NCBI GenBank assembly: GCA_015521085.1
Contig: WAOW01000001.1
Coordinates: forward strand, 1 to 64,000
DNA: 64,000 nt
Direction: 5' to 3'
DNA from: Candidatus Thermodiscus eudorianus
Lineage (GTDB): Archaea > Thermoproteota > Thermoprotei_A > Sulfolobales > Acidilobaceae
Part shown: one piece after another, positions 7,239-15,693 of the stretch
Layout: every line of letters begins with the position of its first letter
Numbering within the stretch: the stretch's first letter is position 1
The notes under the pieces: model-generated
Seen by the model: the letters and a program-made list of their open reading frames with translations, nothing else
The model's database searches: none
Told to the model about the DNA's origin: nothing
Translations under genes and position numbers: made by a program

Positions 7239-7757
7239 ATGCCGGCAGAGAAGGTTGTGACTGTACAGATAGAAGGGGGTAAGGCAAGGCCAGGCCCCCC
7301 GCTGGGGCCGATGCTCTCGCAGATGGGCCTAAACGTGAAGCAGGTAGTCGACGAGATAAACGAGAAGACAAAGCAGTTCGAGGGAATGACGATACCAGTC
7401 AAGATAATAGTCGACACTAAGACGAAGAAGTATAGGATCGAGGTAGGCATACCTACGACAACAGCCCTCCTACTCAAAGCCGTGGGCGCGAAGGAGCCGC
7501 CGGGAGACCCCATGCACCAAAAGATAGGCGACCTGCCAATCGAGAAGATAATCGAGATCACGCTCCAAAAGAAGCCCCAGCTACTAGCGAAGACCCTCAA
7601 GGCCGGGGTCAAGACAATCCTCGGCTCGGCCAGGAGCATAGGCATAACAGTAGACGGTAAGGATCCGAAACAAGTGACTAGAGAGATCGAAGAGGGACTC
7701 TACGACGCTGTACTAGCGAAATACGAGGAGGAATGGGAAAAGGAGGAGGAAGAGTAG
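7239..7757 (+). CDS. rpl11: Ribosomal protein L11 (uL11)
   Basis: This 172-residue large-subunit protein binds the GTPase-associated centre of 23S rRNA with L10 and L12. The N-terminal domain shows the [20 protein letters not shown] hallmark around residues 12-31. The C-terminal RNA-binding domain follows to about 145 ([15 protein letters not shown]), and an acidic tail ends the protein. A ribosome-binding site AAGGTGGA sits just before the ATG. It opens the L11-L1-L10-L12 operon. A 114-base structured stretch separates it from L1. Confidence 0.97.
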   Translation: MPAEKVVTVQIEGGKARPGPPLGPMLSQMGLNVKQVVDEINEKTKQFEGMTIPVKIIVDTKTKKYRIEVGIPTTTALLLKAVGAKEPPGDPMHQKIGDLPIEKIIEITLQKKPQLLAKTLKAGVKTILGSARSIGITVDGKDPKQVTREIEEGLYDAVLAKYEEEWEKEEEE

Positions 7758-7802
7758 CTCACAGGCACTAACTATTAAACCCCCCACAACGGGATTCTCA
7801 CT

Positions 7803-7880
7803 AACCGACTCCCCGGGGTAGCCTCGGGGAGGAGGGCTCCACTCGGGGGCCCGCCGAGAGGTGCATGAAGAGTGTCGGTT
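7803..7880 (+). promoter_or_regulatory. Structured mRNA leader enclosing the L1 start codon
   Basis: A 7-bp perfect stem (AACCGAC 7803-7809 with GTCGGTT 7874-7880) closes over the GTG start of L1 at 7872-7874. Two hairpins sit inside it. One is CCCCGGGG 7811-7818 with CCTCGGGG 7822-7829, 8 bp with one G-U pair and a three-base loop. The other is CTCGG 7842-7846 with CCGAG 7854-7858. The ribosome-binding site GAGGTG lies at 7858-7863. L1 is known to repress its own operon by binding its mRNA in bacteria and methanogens, so an autoregulatory site is a reasonable inference. A second possibility is a simple stable leader without regulation. Confidence 0.45.
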
Positions 7881-8510
7881 GATGGCAAGATCGTGGAGGC
7901 TGTGTCAAAGGCCCTAGCCCTAGGCAAGCCCAGGAGGTTTAAACAGAGCGTCGACCTCGTAATCGTGCTAAGGGACGTCGACCTGAAGAGTCCTGAGGGC
8001 AGGATAAGGGAGATAGTCTATCTGCCCAAGAAGATCCCGAAGGAGCCGAACATATGCGTCGTGGCCCAGGGGGACATGGAGGTAAAGGCGAAGGCCCTAG
8101 GACTCACAGTGTTGAACAGGGAAGACCTACAGAAGCTCAGGGGCAACAAGAAGGCGGTAAAGAAGCTGGCCAAGAAGTGCGACTGGGTACTAGTAATGGC
8201 CCCCCTCATGGGACTGGCCGGAGGGACCCTCGGCCCCGCCCTAGGCCCTAGGGGTAAGGCGCCGACCCCAGTACCCCCCAATGCCGATATAGAAGCTGTG
8301 GTCAACAGGTTCAAGACGGCAGTGTGGGTTAGGACTAAGAACCAGCCCCAGATAATGGTTAGAGTCGGTACCGAGGACATGGAGCCCGAGGACATAGCGG
8401 ATAACATAAAGGCGGTGCTGTCAACCGTCGAGGGCAAACTGGGCAGGCAGAAGATCGCCAAGCTCTACGTCAAGAAGACAATGGGGCCGCCGGTCCAAGT
8501 AGTATTCTAG
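7872..8510 (+). CDS. rpl1: Ribosomal protein L1 (uL1)
   Basis: This 212-residue protein of the L1 stalk, near the ribosomal E site, moves deacylated tRNA. The two-domain L1 fold is recognisable from the N-terminal SVDLVIVLRDVDLK strand, the central GLAGGTLGPALGPRGKAPTP signature and the C-terminal MGPPVQV end. The GTG at 7872 follows GAGGTG by eight bases and lies in the stem of the leader hairpin. A short out-of-frame ATG mini-frame (7865-7882) overlaps the start and is probably not used. L10 starts 19 bases after the stop. Confidence 0.96.
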   Translation: MSVDGKIVEAVSKALALGKPRRFKQSVDLVIVLRDVDLKSPEGRIREIVYLPKKIPKEPNICVVAQGDMEVKAKALGLTVLNREDLQKLRGNKKAVKKLAKKCDWVLVMAPLMGLAGGTLGPALGPRGKAPTPVPPNADIEAVVNRFKTAVWVRTKNQPQIMVRVGTEDMEPEDIADNIKAVLSTVEGKLGRQKIAKLYVKKTMGPPVQVVF

Positions 8511-8529
8511 GGCTCGGAGGTGGTATGGG

Positions 8530-9567
8530 ATGAGTATGGAGGCTCTACACGCGAAGAAGGAGAGAGAGATCCCGGAGTGGAAGAAGAGGGTCGTAGCGGA
8601 GCTGGAAGAGAACTTCAAGAAGTACCCTGTAGTCGGTATAGCTGACCTGACCGGGATGCCTACAAAGCAGCTACAGCTGATCAGGAAGAAATTCAGGAAA
8701 AAGATAGTGTTCAAGGTGGCCAAGAAGAACCTAATCCTACTCGCCGCTGAGAGAGCCGGGATAGACAAGGAGAAGATAGAGAAGTACATAACCGGGCCCA
8801 CCATGCTCCTCTTCACAGACATGAACCCGTTCAAGATGGCCAGGCTCATAGAGCAGGAGAAGGTGCCCATACCAGCGAAGCCAGGACAGGTCACCGACAA
8901 GGAGATAGTCGTCCCCGAGGGCGACACGGGCATAACGCCAGGCCCAATGCTAAGCGTGTTCGGGAAGCTGAGGATCCCCTACGAGATCAGGAAGGGCACC
9001 GTCTACATAAAGAAGGACACGGTAGTCGCGAAGCCCGGAGACACGATAAGCACAGACCTAGCAGGGCTGCTACAACAGCTGGGCATAATGCCGTTCGAAG
9101 TAGGCCTTAAGCTAGCGGCCGTATACGATAGAGGAGTAGTGATACCCAGAGAAGAGCTTCTGGTAGACCTAGAAGAGGTCAAGAACGACGTGCTGGAAGC
9201 GGCGAAGGAGGCGCTAGGCCTGGCAGCCGAGATAGTCTACCTGCCGGTACCCGAGGCCGTGGAGGCAGCGTTACTCACAGCCGAAACCGCTGTAAGGGCG
9301 CTGGCAGGCGAGACCGGCTTCCTAACGCCAGACGTGGCAGAATACGTGGTAGGCAAGGCCTCAGCGGAGGCCCTAGCAGTCATCGCCGCCCTAGGAGACA
9401 AGGCAAAGGAACTAGGCATAGAGGAGGTCCCACAACCAGTAGCCCCACCGCCAGCCGAAGCCGCCAGCGAGGAGAAAGAGGAGAAGAAGGAGGAAGAAGA
9501 GGAGAAGGAAGAGGAGGAGAAAGAGGTCGATCTCAGCGAGGGCCTAGGAGGCCTCTTCGGCTTCTAA
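8530..9567 (+). CDS. rpl10: Ribosomal protein L10 / P0 (uL10)
   Basis: This 345-residue stalk base protein anchors L12 dimers and contacts L11 and 23S rRNA. The rRNA-binding N-terminus (about 1-110, VVGIADLTGMPTKQLQLIR), the archaeal P0 insertion domain (110-185), the L12-binding helices (about 225-300) and a charged Glu/Lys hinge ending in LSEGLGGLFGF are all visible. That length suits a crenarchaeal P0 with several L12 docking helices. A GGAGG ribosome-binding site precedes the ATG. The last 89 coding bases are identical to those of L12. Confidence 0.96.
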   Translation: MSMEALHAKKEREIPEWKKRVVAELEENFKKYPVVGIADLTGMPTKQLQLIRKKFRKKIVFKVAKKNLILLAAERAGIDKEKIEKYITGPTMLLFTDMNPFKMARLIEQEKVPIPAKPGQVTDKEIVVPEGDTGITPGPMLSVFGKLRIPYEIRKGTVYIKKDTVVAKPGDTISTDLAGLLQQLGIMPFEVGLKLAAVYDRGVVIPREELLVDLEEVKNDVLEAAKEALGLAAEIVYLPVPEAVEAALLTAETAVRALAGETGFLTPDVAEYVVGKASAEALAVIAALGDKAKELGIEEVPQPVAPPPAEAASEEKEEKKEEEEEKEEEEKEVDLSEGLGGLFGF

Positions 9568-9576
9568 CCCCAGGTA

Positions 9577-9586
9577 TGATTTTTAT
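9577..9586 (+). promoter_or_regulatory. TATA-like promoter for L12
   Basis: TTTTTATATT lies between the L10 stop and L12, placing a transcription start near 9605 and a leader of about 30 bases before the ATG at 9638. L12, needed in several copies per ribosome, would thus have its own promoter besides the operon transcript. Confidence 0.45.
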
Positions 9587-9637
9587 ATTCTAACCGTGGC
9601 TCCGCTTGGTGGGATAGCGTGTAAGGGGTGGACGAAG

Positions 9638-9985
9638 ATGGCCCAGGAAGGTAAAGCATACATCCACGCGGCACTAGCCCTATACTACGCAGGCCAGGAG
9701 CTAAACGAGGACAACCTCAAAAAGGTGATAGAAGCCCTAGGACTCCAAGTCGATGAAGCCAAGGTAAAGATGCTGGTGGCAAGCCTAGGCGAAATCAACC
9801 TAGAAGAGGTGCTCAAGAGCGCGGCAGCAGCCCCGGTGGCAGCGGTAGCCGCAGCCCCAGCCGCGGCCCCAGCAGCCGAGGCGGCCGCCGAGGAGGAGGA
9901 GAAGAAGGAGGAAGAAGAGGAGAAGGAAGAGGAGGAGAAAGAGGTCGATCTCAGCGAGGGCCTAGGAGGCCTCTTCGGCTTCTAG
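9638..9985 (+). CDS. rpl12: Ribosomal protein L12 / P1 (stalk)
   Basis: This 115-residue acidic stalk protein recruits translation factors and is present as several dimers on L10. The N-terminal dimerisation helices (YIHAALALYYAGQELNEDNL), an alanine-rich hinge and the charged tail ending in LSEGLGGLFGF match archaeal P1. The ATG at 9638 is chosen over an upstream GTG at 9596, because the family begins at this methionine and the upstream start lies above the predicted transcription start. The tail is nucleotide-identical to that of L10. Confidence 0.95.
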   Translation: MAQEGKAYIHAALALYYAGQELNEDNLKKVIEALGLQVDEAKVKMLVASLGEINLEEVLKSAAAAPVAAVAAAPAAAPAAEAAAEEEEKKEEEEEKEEEEKEVDLSEGLGGLFGF

Positions 9986-10065
9986 GCACGGCCACAAACC
10001 ATACATCCTTAATTCACTCATTAATTTCCCCCATCCATACAAGCCCATCCTAGGGAGAACAAGAT

Positions 10066-12789
10066 ATGGATGCCAAGGCAGACCCAAAGGAATACAACTT
10101 AGAGTTCTTCAGGGAAAACGGGTTCACGAGGAAGGAGGGGAAGAGGTGTAGGGGCGAGTATTTCTGGACTCTGAACCCAGAGTTCGAGGAGCCCCAGGAT
10201 ACTCCCTGCGTCGACTACTGGTTCGACAAGATCCCCGCCAGCAAGCCCCTTTCAGTAGGGGAGGCGCGCCGCGAATTCATATCCTTCTTCGAGGAGAATG
10301 GGCACACGCCCGTTAAGCCAAGGCCCGTGGTAGCCCGGTGGAGGGAAGACCTCTACCTCACAATCGCCAGCATCGTCGTATTCCAGCCCCACGTTACAAG
10401 CGGCTTGGTACCTCCACCGGCTAATCCCCTCGTGATCAGCCAACCCAGCGTAAGGCTAGAGGACATCGACAACGTTGGCGTGACAATCGGTAGGCACCTC
10501 ACCAGCTTCGAGATGGCCGCACACCACGCCTTCAACTACCCAGATAAGAAAGTTTACTGGAAGGAGGAGACAGTCAGATACGCCTTCGAGTTCTTCACCA
10601 AGAGGCTAGGCATACCGGAGGACCAGATAGTATTTAAAGAGTCCTGGTGGGAGGGCGGCGGAAACGCTGGCCCCAGCTTCGAGGTCACGGTGGGGGGCCT
10701 AGAGCTGGCGACCCTTGTATTCATGAAGTACAAGGTGGTCGACGGCAGGTACGAGGAGATCCCCCTCAAGATAGTGGACACTGGATACGGTGTGGAGAGG
10801 ATCGCGTGGTACACCCAGAAGGCTCCGACAGCCTTCCAGGCGATATTCGGCGACCTCGTGGGGAAGTACAGGGAGTTGCTTGGAGTAGAGGAGCCAGAGG
10901 AGAAGCTCCTATGGGGCGCCTTCAGGGCCGCCGGGAACCTTGACCCTGAGGACCCGCGTAGCCTTGAATCATACTACGCAAGGGTATCAAGGTATACTGG
11001 GATCGATGTTGACGCCGTTGTAGAGGTGTTAACCAGGGAGGCCAGGTTGTATAGTGTACTCGACCATGCTAAGACGATAGCCTTGATGCTGGGAGATGGT
11101 ATAGTCCCGAGCAATACGGGCGAGGGATACCTGGCGAGGCTGGTTATAAGGAGGGCGTTACGCCAGCTACGTCTGTTGAATGCTGGGGTCCCTCTAGCCG
11201 ATCTGGTCGATATGCAGATAGGCTATTGGAGGGGCGACTTCCCCCAGCTCTTGGAGAATAGGGACTATATACTCGATGCTGTTACATTGGAGGAGAAGAG
11301 GTTTAAGGAGACTATCAGGAAGGGCGAGAGTATAATAAGGAAAATACTAAAAAGTAAAAAACAATTATCTATTGACGACCTCATAAAGCTCTACGACAGC
11401 AACGGCATACCACCAGAGATAGTGGCAGAGATAGCCGCCAAGAAGGGGATAACAGTAGAGATCCCCCACAACTTCTACAGCATAGTAGCCTCAAGACACA
11501 AATCACCAGGAAAACTACGCAAAGCCACTGAAAAGACACGGCTACCCCAGGACATAATAGAGTGGGCCAGACAACTACCCCCTACACGTAAGGTATACTA
11601 CGAGGACCCCTACAAGAGGGAGATCACCGCCAGGGTAGTAGCCTCTAAGAACAAATACCTGGTACTGGACCAGACGATATTCTACCCCACGGGAGGGGGC
11701 CAATACCACGACACCGGAGTAATAATCGCGGGGTCAAGAGAGATACGCGTCGTCGGCGTCGAGAAGGTGGGAGATGTAGTCGTGCACGTGTTAGGGGAGG
11801 AGCCCAAGGTCAAACCCGGCTCCACTGTTAGAGGCGTCATAGACTGGGCCAGGAGGTATAGGCTGATGAGACACCACACAAGCACCCACATCATACTAGG
11901 AGCCGCGCGCAGAGTCCTAGGAAACCACGTCTGGCAGGCCGGGGCGGAGAAAACTCCCGAGAAGGCCAGGCTAGACATAACACACCACAAGCCATTGACC
12001 AGGGAAGAGCTAAAGAAGATAGAAGCCCTCGCCAACATGGTTGTAGACGACAGGCGTCCCCTGAGATTCCTGGAACTGCCCAGAACAGAGGCAGAGGAGA
12101 GATACGGGTTCAGGATATACCAAGGCGGGGTCCCAATGACCCCCACGATAAGGCTAGTCGAGATAAAGGACTGGGACATAGAAGCTTGCGGGGGGACCCA
12201 CCTGAAGAACACGGGCGAGGCGGGGGCCATCAAGATAGTCTCCGCCTCAAAGATACAGGACGGTATAGTCAGGCTGGAGTATGTCGCGGGGACTAGGGTC
12301 TACGAGGTGGCCTCGGACTACGAGGAGAGGATAAACAACATAGCAGGCCTACTAGCCGCGGAGCCCAGCCAAGTCGAGTCGCGTCTAAAGAGCCTCCTGG
12401 AATCTTACCGTGAGAAGGAGGACGTGCTCAAGAGGTACAGGGAGCTGTGGCTCAAGGAGTTGATAGAGGAGCTTAAGTCGAGGAAGATAGTGGCGAGGGA
12501 GGCCCTGGAGCCAGATAGAAAGACTATCCAAGATGTACTCAGGAAGCTAACAGACGAGGTAGACGATGGCATAGCGATCCTATACTATAGAGTTGGAGAC
12601 GGTCTAGTCCAGGTAGAGGTGGCCTCTGGTAGGAAGGCCGAGGCAGACCTAGGCCGCCTGGTCAGGGAGATAGCGGGCGAGCTCGGAGGCCGGGGCGGCG
12701 GGAGCAAGACCTATGCAAGTGCTAGGATAAGCGAGGATCACCTGGATACCTTCATAGAGAGGATCGTGGAGAGCGTAAAGGAGGGATAG
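10066..12789 (+). CDS. alaS: Alanyl-tRNA synthetase
   Basis: This 907-residue class II synthetase charges tRNA-Ala and clears mischarged Ser and Gly. It has the archaeal-type N-terminal extension (GEYFWTLNPEFEEPQDTPC), the catalytic core with FQPHVTSG and TSFEMAAHHAF, and the editing domain with HHTSTH near residues 601-606 and ACGGTH near 706 as zinc ligands. The C-Ala domain ends with a glycine-rich GGRGGGSK element. The length fits archaeal AlaRS. An AAA/ATA-rich patch near 11336-11375 stands out from the usual AAG-rich style. It starts about 80 bases after L12, with AT-rich sequence in between. Confidence 0.97.
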   Translation: MDAKADPKEYNLEFFRENGFTRKEGKRCRGEYFWTLNPEFEEPQDTPCVDYWFDKIPASKPLSVGEARREFISFFEENGHTPVKPRPVVARWREDLYLTIASIVVFQPHVTSGLVPPPANPLVISQPSVRLEDIDNVGVTIGRHLTSFEMAAHHAFNYPDKKVYWKEETVRYAFEFFTKRLGIPEDQIVFKESWWEGGGNAGPSFEVTVGGLELATLVFMKYKVVDGRYEEIPLKIVDTGYGVERIAWYTQKAPTAFQAIFGDLVGKYRELLGVEEPEEKLLWGAFRAAGNLDPEDPRSLESYYARVSRYTGIDVDAVVEVLTREARLYSVLDHAKTIALMLGDGIVPSNTGEGYLARLVIRRALRQLRLLNAGVPLADLVDMQIGYWRGDFPQLLENRDYILDAVTLEEKRFKETIRKGESIIRKILKSKKQLSIDDLIKLYDSNGIPPEIVAEIAAKKGITVEIPHNFYSIVASRHKSPGKLRKATEKTRLPQDIIEWARQLPPTRKVYYEDPYKREITARVVASKNKYLVLDQTIFYPTGGGQYHDTGVIIAGSREIRVVGVEKVGDVVVHVLGEEPKVKPGSTVRGVIDWARRYRLMRHHTSTHIILGAARRVLGNHVWQAGAEKTPEKARLDITHHKPLTREELKKIEALANMVVDDRRPLRFLELPRTEAEERYGFRIYQGGVPMTPTIRLVEIKDWDIEACGGTHLKNTGEAGAIKIVSASKIQDGIVRLEYVAGTRVYEVASDYEERINNIAGLLAAEPSQVESRLKSLLESYREKEDVLKRYRELWLKELIEELKSRKIVAREALEPDRKTIQDVLRKLTDEVDDGIAILYYRVGDGLVQVEVASGRKAEADLGRLVREIAGELGGRGGGSKTYASARISEDHLDTFIERIVESVKEG

Positions 12790-12796
12790 GGTACGC

Positions 12797-13603
12797 ATGC
12801 CTGGAGGGTGCTACGACGCGCTCATACTGGACGTAGACGGCGTGATATGGCTGGAGGGGACCCTCATAGACGAGAACATAAAGGTGGTGCGCGAAGCCAT
12901 AGACAAGGGGGTACAGGTAGTCTTCCTAACAAACAATGCAACGAGGAGTAGGAAAACATACTCTATACTACTAAGCAACGCCATCGGAAGAGACATAGGC
13001 ATCGAAATGGTGGTGAACAGCGCCTACAGCGCAGCCGAATGGCTCCTAAGGGAGAAGGGACCCTCCAGGGTATACGTTGTGGGCGAGGAGGGGCTGGTAG
13101 AGGAGCTAAACAACGCCGGCCACACTATATTCGGAGTAACCGAATGGCGATACGCCGATACAGTAGTAGTGGGGCTAGACAGGCACCTGAACTACCGGAA
13201 GCTGATGGCGGCGCACAAGGCCCTGACAGAGAACAACGCATTCTTCCTAGTAACCAACAGGGACCCCGCATACCCTGTGGCGGAGGGCACTATACCGGGG
13301 GCCGGAGCCCTAGTATCGTTCCTAGAGACCTCAACCGGCAGGAAAGCCGACTACAACGCCGGGAAACCCGGCCAGTGGATACTAGACCTCGCACTAGAGA
13401 AGGCCGGGAACCCCCGCAACCCCCTCCTCGTGGGAGACAGGATAGAGATCGACATAGAGATGGCCCTAGCCAGAGGGATGGACTCACTACTGGTTCTCAC
13501 GGGCGTGACCAAGACGCCGCCAAGCAAGCCCAGGGGCTTCAAGGTATCCGAGAGCCTGGGGAGGGCGGTTGATGAAGGCCTCGTATCCCTCTGCCGGGGC
13601 TAG
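12797..13603 (+). CDS. HAD-superfamily phosphatase, NagD-like (class IIA)
   Basis: This 268-residue cytosolic phosphatase has all four HAD motifs: nucleophile DVDGV at 11-15, TNN near 45, the GKP lysine near 190 and the acidic GDRIEIDIEMA motif near 213. The large C2 cap between motifs II and III places it with NagD and p-nitrophenyl/phosphoglycolate phosphatases. The physiological substrate cannot be told from sequence. It starts seven bases after the AlaRS stop, so it is probably co-transcribed. Its stop overlaps that of the convergent dehydrogenase gene by four bases. Confidence 0.88.
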   Translation: MPGGCYDALILDVDGVIWLEGTLIDENIKVVREAIDKGVQVVFLTNNATRSRKTYSILLSNAIGRDIGIEMVVNSAYSAAEWLLREKGPSRVYVVGEEGLVEELNNAGHTIFGVTEWRYADTVVVGLDRHLNYRKLMAAHKALTENNAFFLVTNRDPAYPVAEGTIPGAGALVSFLETSTGRKADYNAGKPGQWILDLALEKAGNPRNPLLVGDRIEIDIEMALARGMDSLLVLTGVTKTPPSKPRGFKVSESLGRAVDEGLVSLCRG

Positions 13604-14586
13604 GGCTTTAGAACCGCTCTCCCGGTGAGCTCCCCCTCCAGCGCGACCCTATAGGCCTCGTTTATATCGTCGAGGCGGAACACGCGGTAGAAGGGCTTAA
13701 CGAGGCCCTCGCCTATCAGCCTTATGCTAGCCTCGTACTCTTTCTTGGAGAAGGCGGCGGTTCCATGTAGCTCCAGCTCCCTCATGACTAGCAGGGCGGG
13801 CCTCTCAATCGGCACGGGCTCCCCTGAGATGTTGCCTATGAGGACTAGCCTTCCTCGGGGCCTTAGAGCCCTCATGGACTCGTTGAAAGTATACTTGCCC
13901 ACGAGCTCCATAACGACATCTACGCGGCCGTATCGCCTGTAGAAGTCTAGGCTCGTAACTACTGTAACGCCGAGCCCTTCAAGGATCCTAGCCCTTTCAC
14001 TACTCCTAGTGTATGCTATCACCTCGGCGCCGATAGCTTTAAGATACTGTATCCCGTGGATCCCTACGCCACCACTGGCGCCTGTTACGAGAACCCTCTC
14101 CCCCGCCGACACCCTGGCCGCCCTGGCGGCGTGCATGAGGGTTGCGACCCCGCAGGTGGCGGCCGCATACTTCTCGAAGTCGTCGTCTGGAAGCCTGACG
14201 AGGTTCCACTCGGGGACGTATACCCTATCAGCGTACCCGCCGGGTACCTGTTCCCCGAGTATAAACACCTCTCCCACACCACATATAGCGCTGGGGTCCC
14301 TCTCCATCCTACTCCTACACTCGCTGGATGCCACGATAGCCGGGAACACGCCGACCGGCTCCCCATTGTATAGCCCGAAGACCTCGTGGCCCAACAGTAG
14401 AGGAGGGTTTAGGTTAGAGAAGCCGCCCTTCCACACCACTAGGTCTCTACCGCATACGCCTACGGCCTTGACCTCTACCTCTACCCAGTCCTCTGGTACC
14501 TGGTGCTCGAACCTGCGTATCCGGAACGGCTTCCGGAACTCCTCTAGTACAGCCCCTAGGACCTCTACCTTCCTGTAGTCATTCAA
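13600..14586 (-). CDS. Medium-chain alcohol dehydrogenase-family oxidoreductase
   Basis: This 328-residue MDR-superfamily enzyme has a GroES-like N-terminal half with VGVCGRD and GHEVFG supplying catalytic-zinc ligands (Cys, His, Glu). The Rossmann half carries GASGGVGIHG near residue 167. The four-cysteine structural-zinc lobe is reduced; only scattered cysteines (SSECRSR, AICGVG) remain, so it may bind one zinc. Likely reactions are NAD(P)-dependent alcohol or sugar oxidation; the substrate is unknown. It converges with and slightly overlaps the HAD phosphatase gene. Confidence 0.85.
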   Translation of the reverse strand: MNDYRKVEVLGAVLEEFRKPFRIRRFEHQVPEDWVEVEVKAVGVCGRDLVVWKGGFSNLNPPLLLGHEVFGLYNGEPVGVFPAIVASSECRSRMERDPSAICGVGEVFILGEQVPGGYADRVYVPEWNLVRLPDDDFEKYAAATCGVATLMHAARAARVSAGERVLVTGASGGVGIHGIQYLKAIGAEVIAYTRSSERARILEGLGVTVVTSLDFYRRYGRVDVVMELVGKYTFNESMRALRPRGRLVLIGNISGEPVPIERPALLVMRELELHGTAAFSKKEYEASIRLIGEGLVKPFYRVFRLDDINEAYRVALEGELTGRAVLKP

Positions 14587-14608
14587 CGTCGGAGCCCCGG
14601 AGGAGGAG

Positions 14609-15535
14609 TTAGCGTGTCTTCAACTTATACCTTCTCACGCCTCTCTCATCGACGGCCTCGATATAGCCGGCCTCGGCCAGCTTTTTCAGCCTCCTGTACA
14701 GGGGCGTCTTGGGTATCCCCGTCTCCTGCATTATCTCGGTAGCGGTCTTAGGCCCGGCTTCTAGCGCTTTTAGGATGGCGGTATCCCTGTCGTCTAGCTG
14801 CCTCGTTATTGTACCTGTTGTATCGACTTTGACTCCGCCTAGCCTCTTAACGTATCGTCTATAGAGAACCCATGAAGCAATAAATATAGTTATAAATAAA
14901 ACTGTTATAGCTATATATTTATGCCAGGGCCCCGGAAACACGCTAGCGCCTCCGCTAGTCGCCGCTCCATAGCCTCTGGGGGAGCCTTGAACCCTAGACG
15001 CGATGGAACTGGGTAGAACGTAGTACTTCACATAGACCACTCCATCCTCGAACTCGAACCCCGTCACGTTACCAACGGAAACGGGCGCTGGGGTGGGCTC
15101 CATCTCGACGGGTACTATGGGGTCCGATAGCACTACAATGGTATCGCACTCCGTATCCACCCTTAGGATCCAGAGGGTCCCCTCCTTACGGGTGAGGTTT
15201 AGTGTATAGTAGGAGAGGGTTATACTGCCGTTAGCGTACGTGTCTATCACAGCTGTAGTATCATTATACTCTATGGGGGGAGGGGTCCCGCCTTCGTCTA
15301 CAGCGCTCAAATAGAGGGCAGGGCCCAGCAAATCGACAGTTACGCTCGACGGCGCGTTATCCACCTCTATTCTCTCCTCTACGAGAACGCTTCCATCGGG
15401 GTAGACGTGTAGTAGGACTAGGCTACACTCGTTATAGCCGTGGAGGGAGTACGAGACAATACCATAAAATATTGATATAAATATAATGGTGTACATGGCT
15501 AGGCTGTAGAGCAGGGTCTCTGCACGGGCCGGCAA
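14609..15535 (-). CDS. Membrane-spanning one-component regulator with C-terminal winged helix
   Basis: This 308-residue protein has an N-terminal membrane helix (about 13-30), an extracellular beta-rich region of about 180 residues with several Asn-X-Ser/Thr sites, a second membrane helix near 215-235 (YIAITVLFITIFIASWVLY) and a cytoplasmic winged helix from about 250 (ILKALEAGPKTATEIMQETG). The wing resembles TrmB/MarR-like DNA-binding domains. The layout implies that an outside signal is passed straight to DNA. The start may be the TTG at 15535 or the ATG at 15496. The upstream neighbour encodes a secreted helical protein that may be its partner. Confidence 0.65.
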   Translation of the reverse strand: MPARAETLLYSLAMYTIIFISIFYGIVSYSLHGYNECSLVLLHVYPDGSVLVEERIEVDNAPSSVTVDLLGPALYLSAVDEGGTPPPIEYNDTTAVIDTYANGSITLSYYTLNLTRKEGTLWILRVDTECDTIVVLSDPIVPVEMEPTPAPVSVGNVTGFEFEDGVVYVKYYVLPSSIASRVQGSPRGYGAATSGGASVFPGPWHKYIAITVLFITIFIASWVLYRRYVKRLGGVKVDTTGTITRQLDDRDTAILKALEAGPKTATEIMQETGIPKTPLYRRLKKLAEAGYIEAVDERGVRRYKLKTR

Positions 15536-15693
15536 AGACTACCCCTCTCCCCGCAGATATACCTGGAGCCCTCAAGATACAATAGCACTACCATCGCCTC
15601 AGAGCCCTCAAGCCGGGGGCTACAGCTAGTACCCGGGAGCTGGCAGTGCGAGCCTCCACGCCCTAAAAGCCTGAGAGGGACCCTCCAGGCCAT

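Noticed and set aside
7156-7371. N-terminal extension of the HTH-phosphoribosyltransferase frame
   Set aside because: It is antisense to the L11 gene and its promoter, and the family begins at about the TTG at 7155.
15499-15693. 64-codon minus-strand frame between the helical protein and the membrane regulator
   Set aside because: Cys/Arg/Gly-rich, not protein-like, and overlaps the start of the regulator gene; more likely leader sequence.
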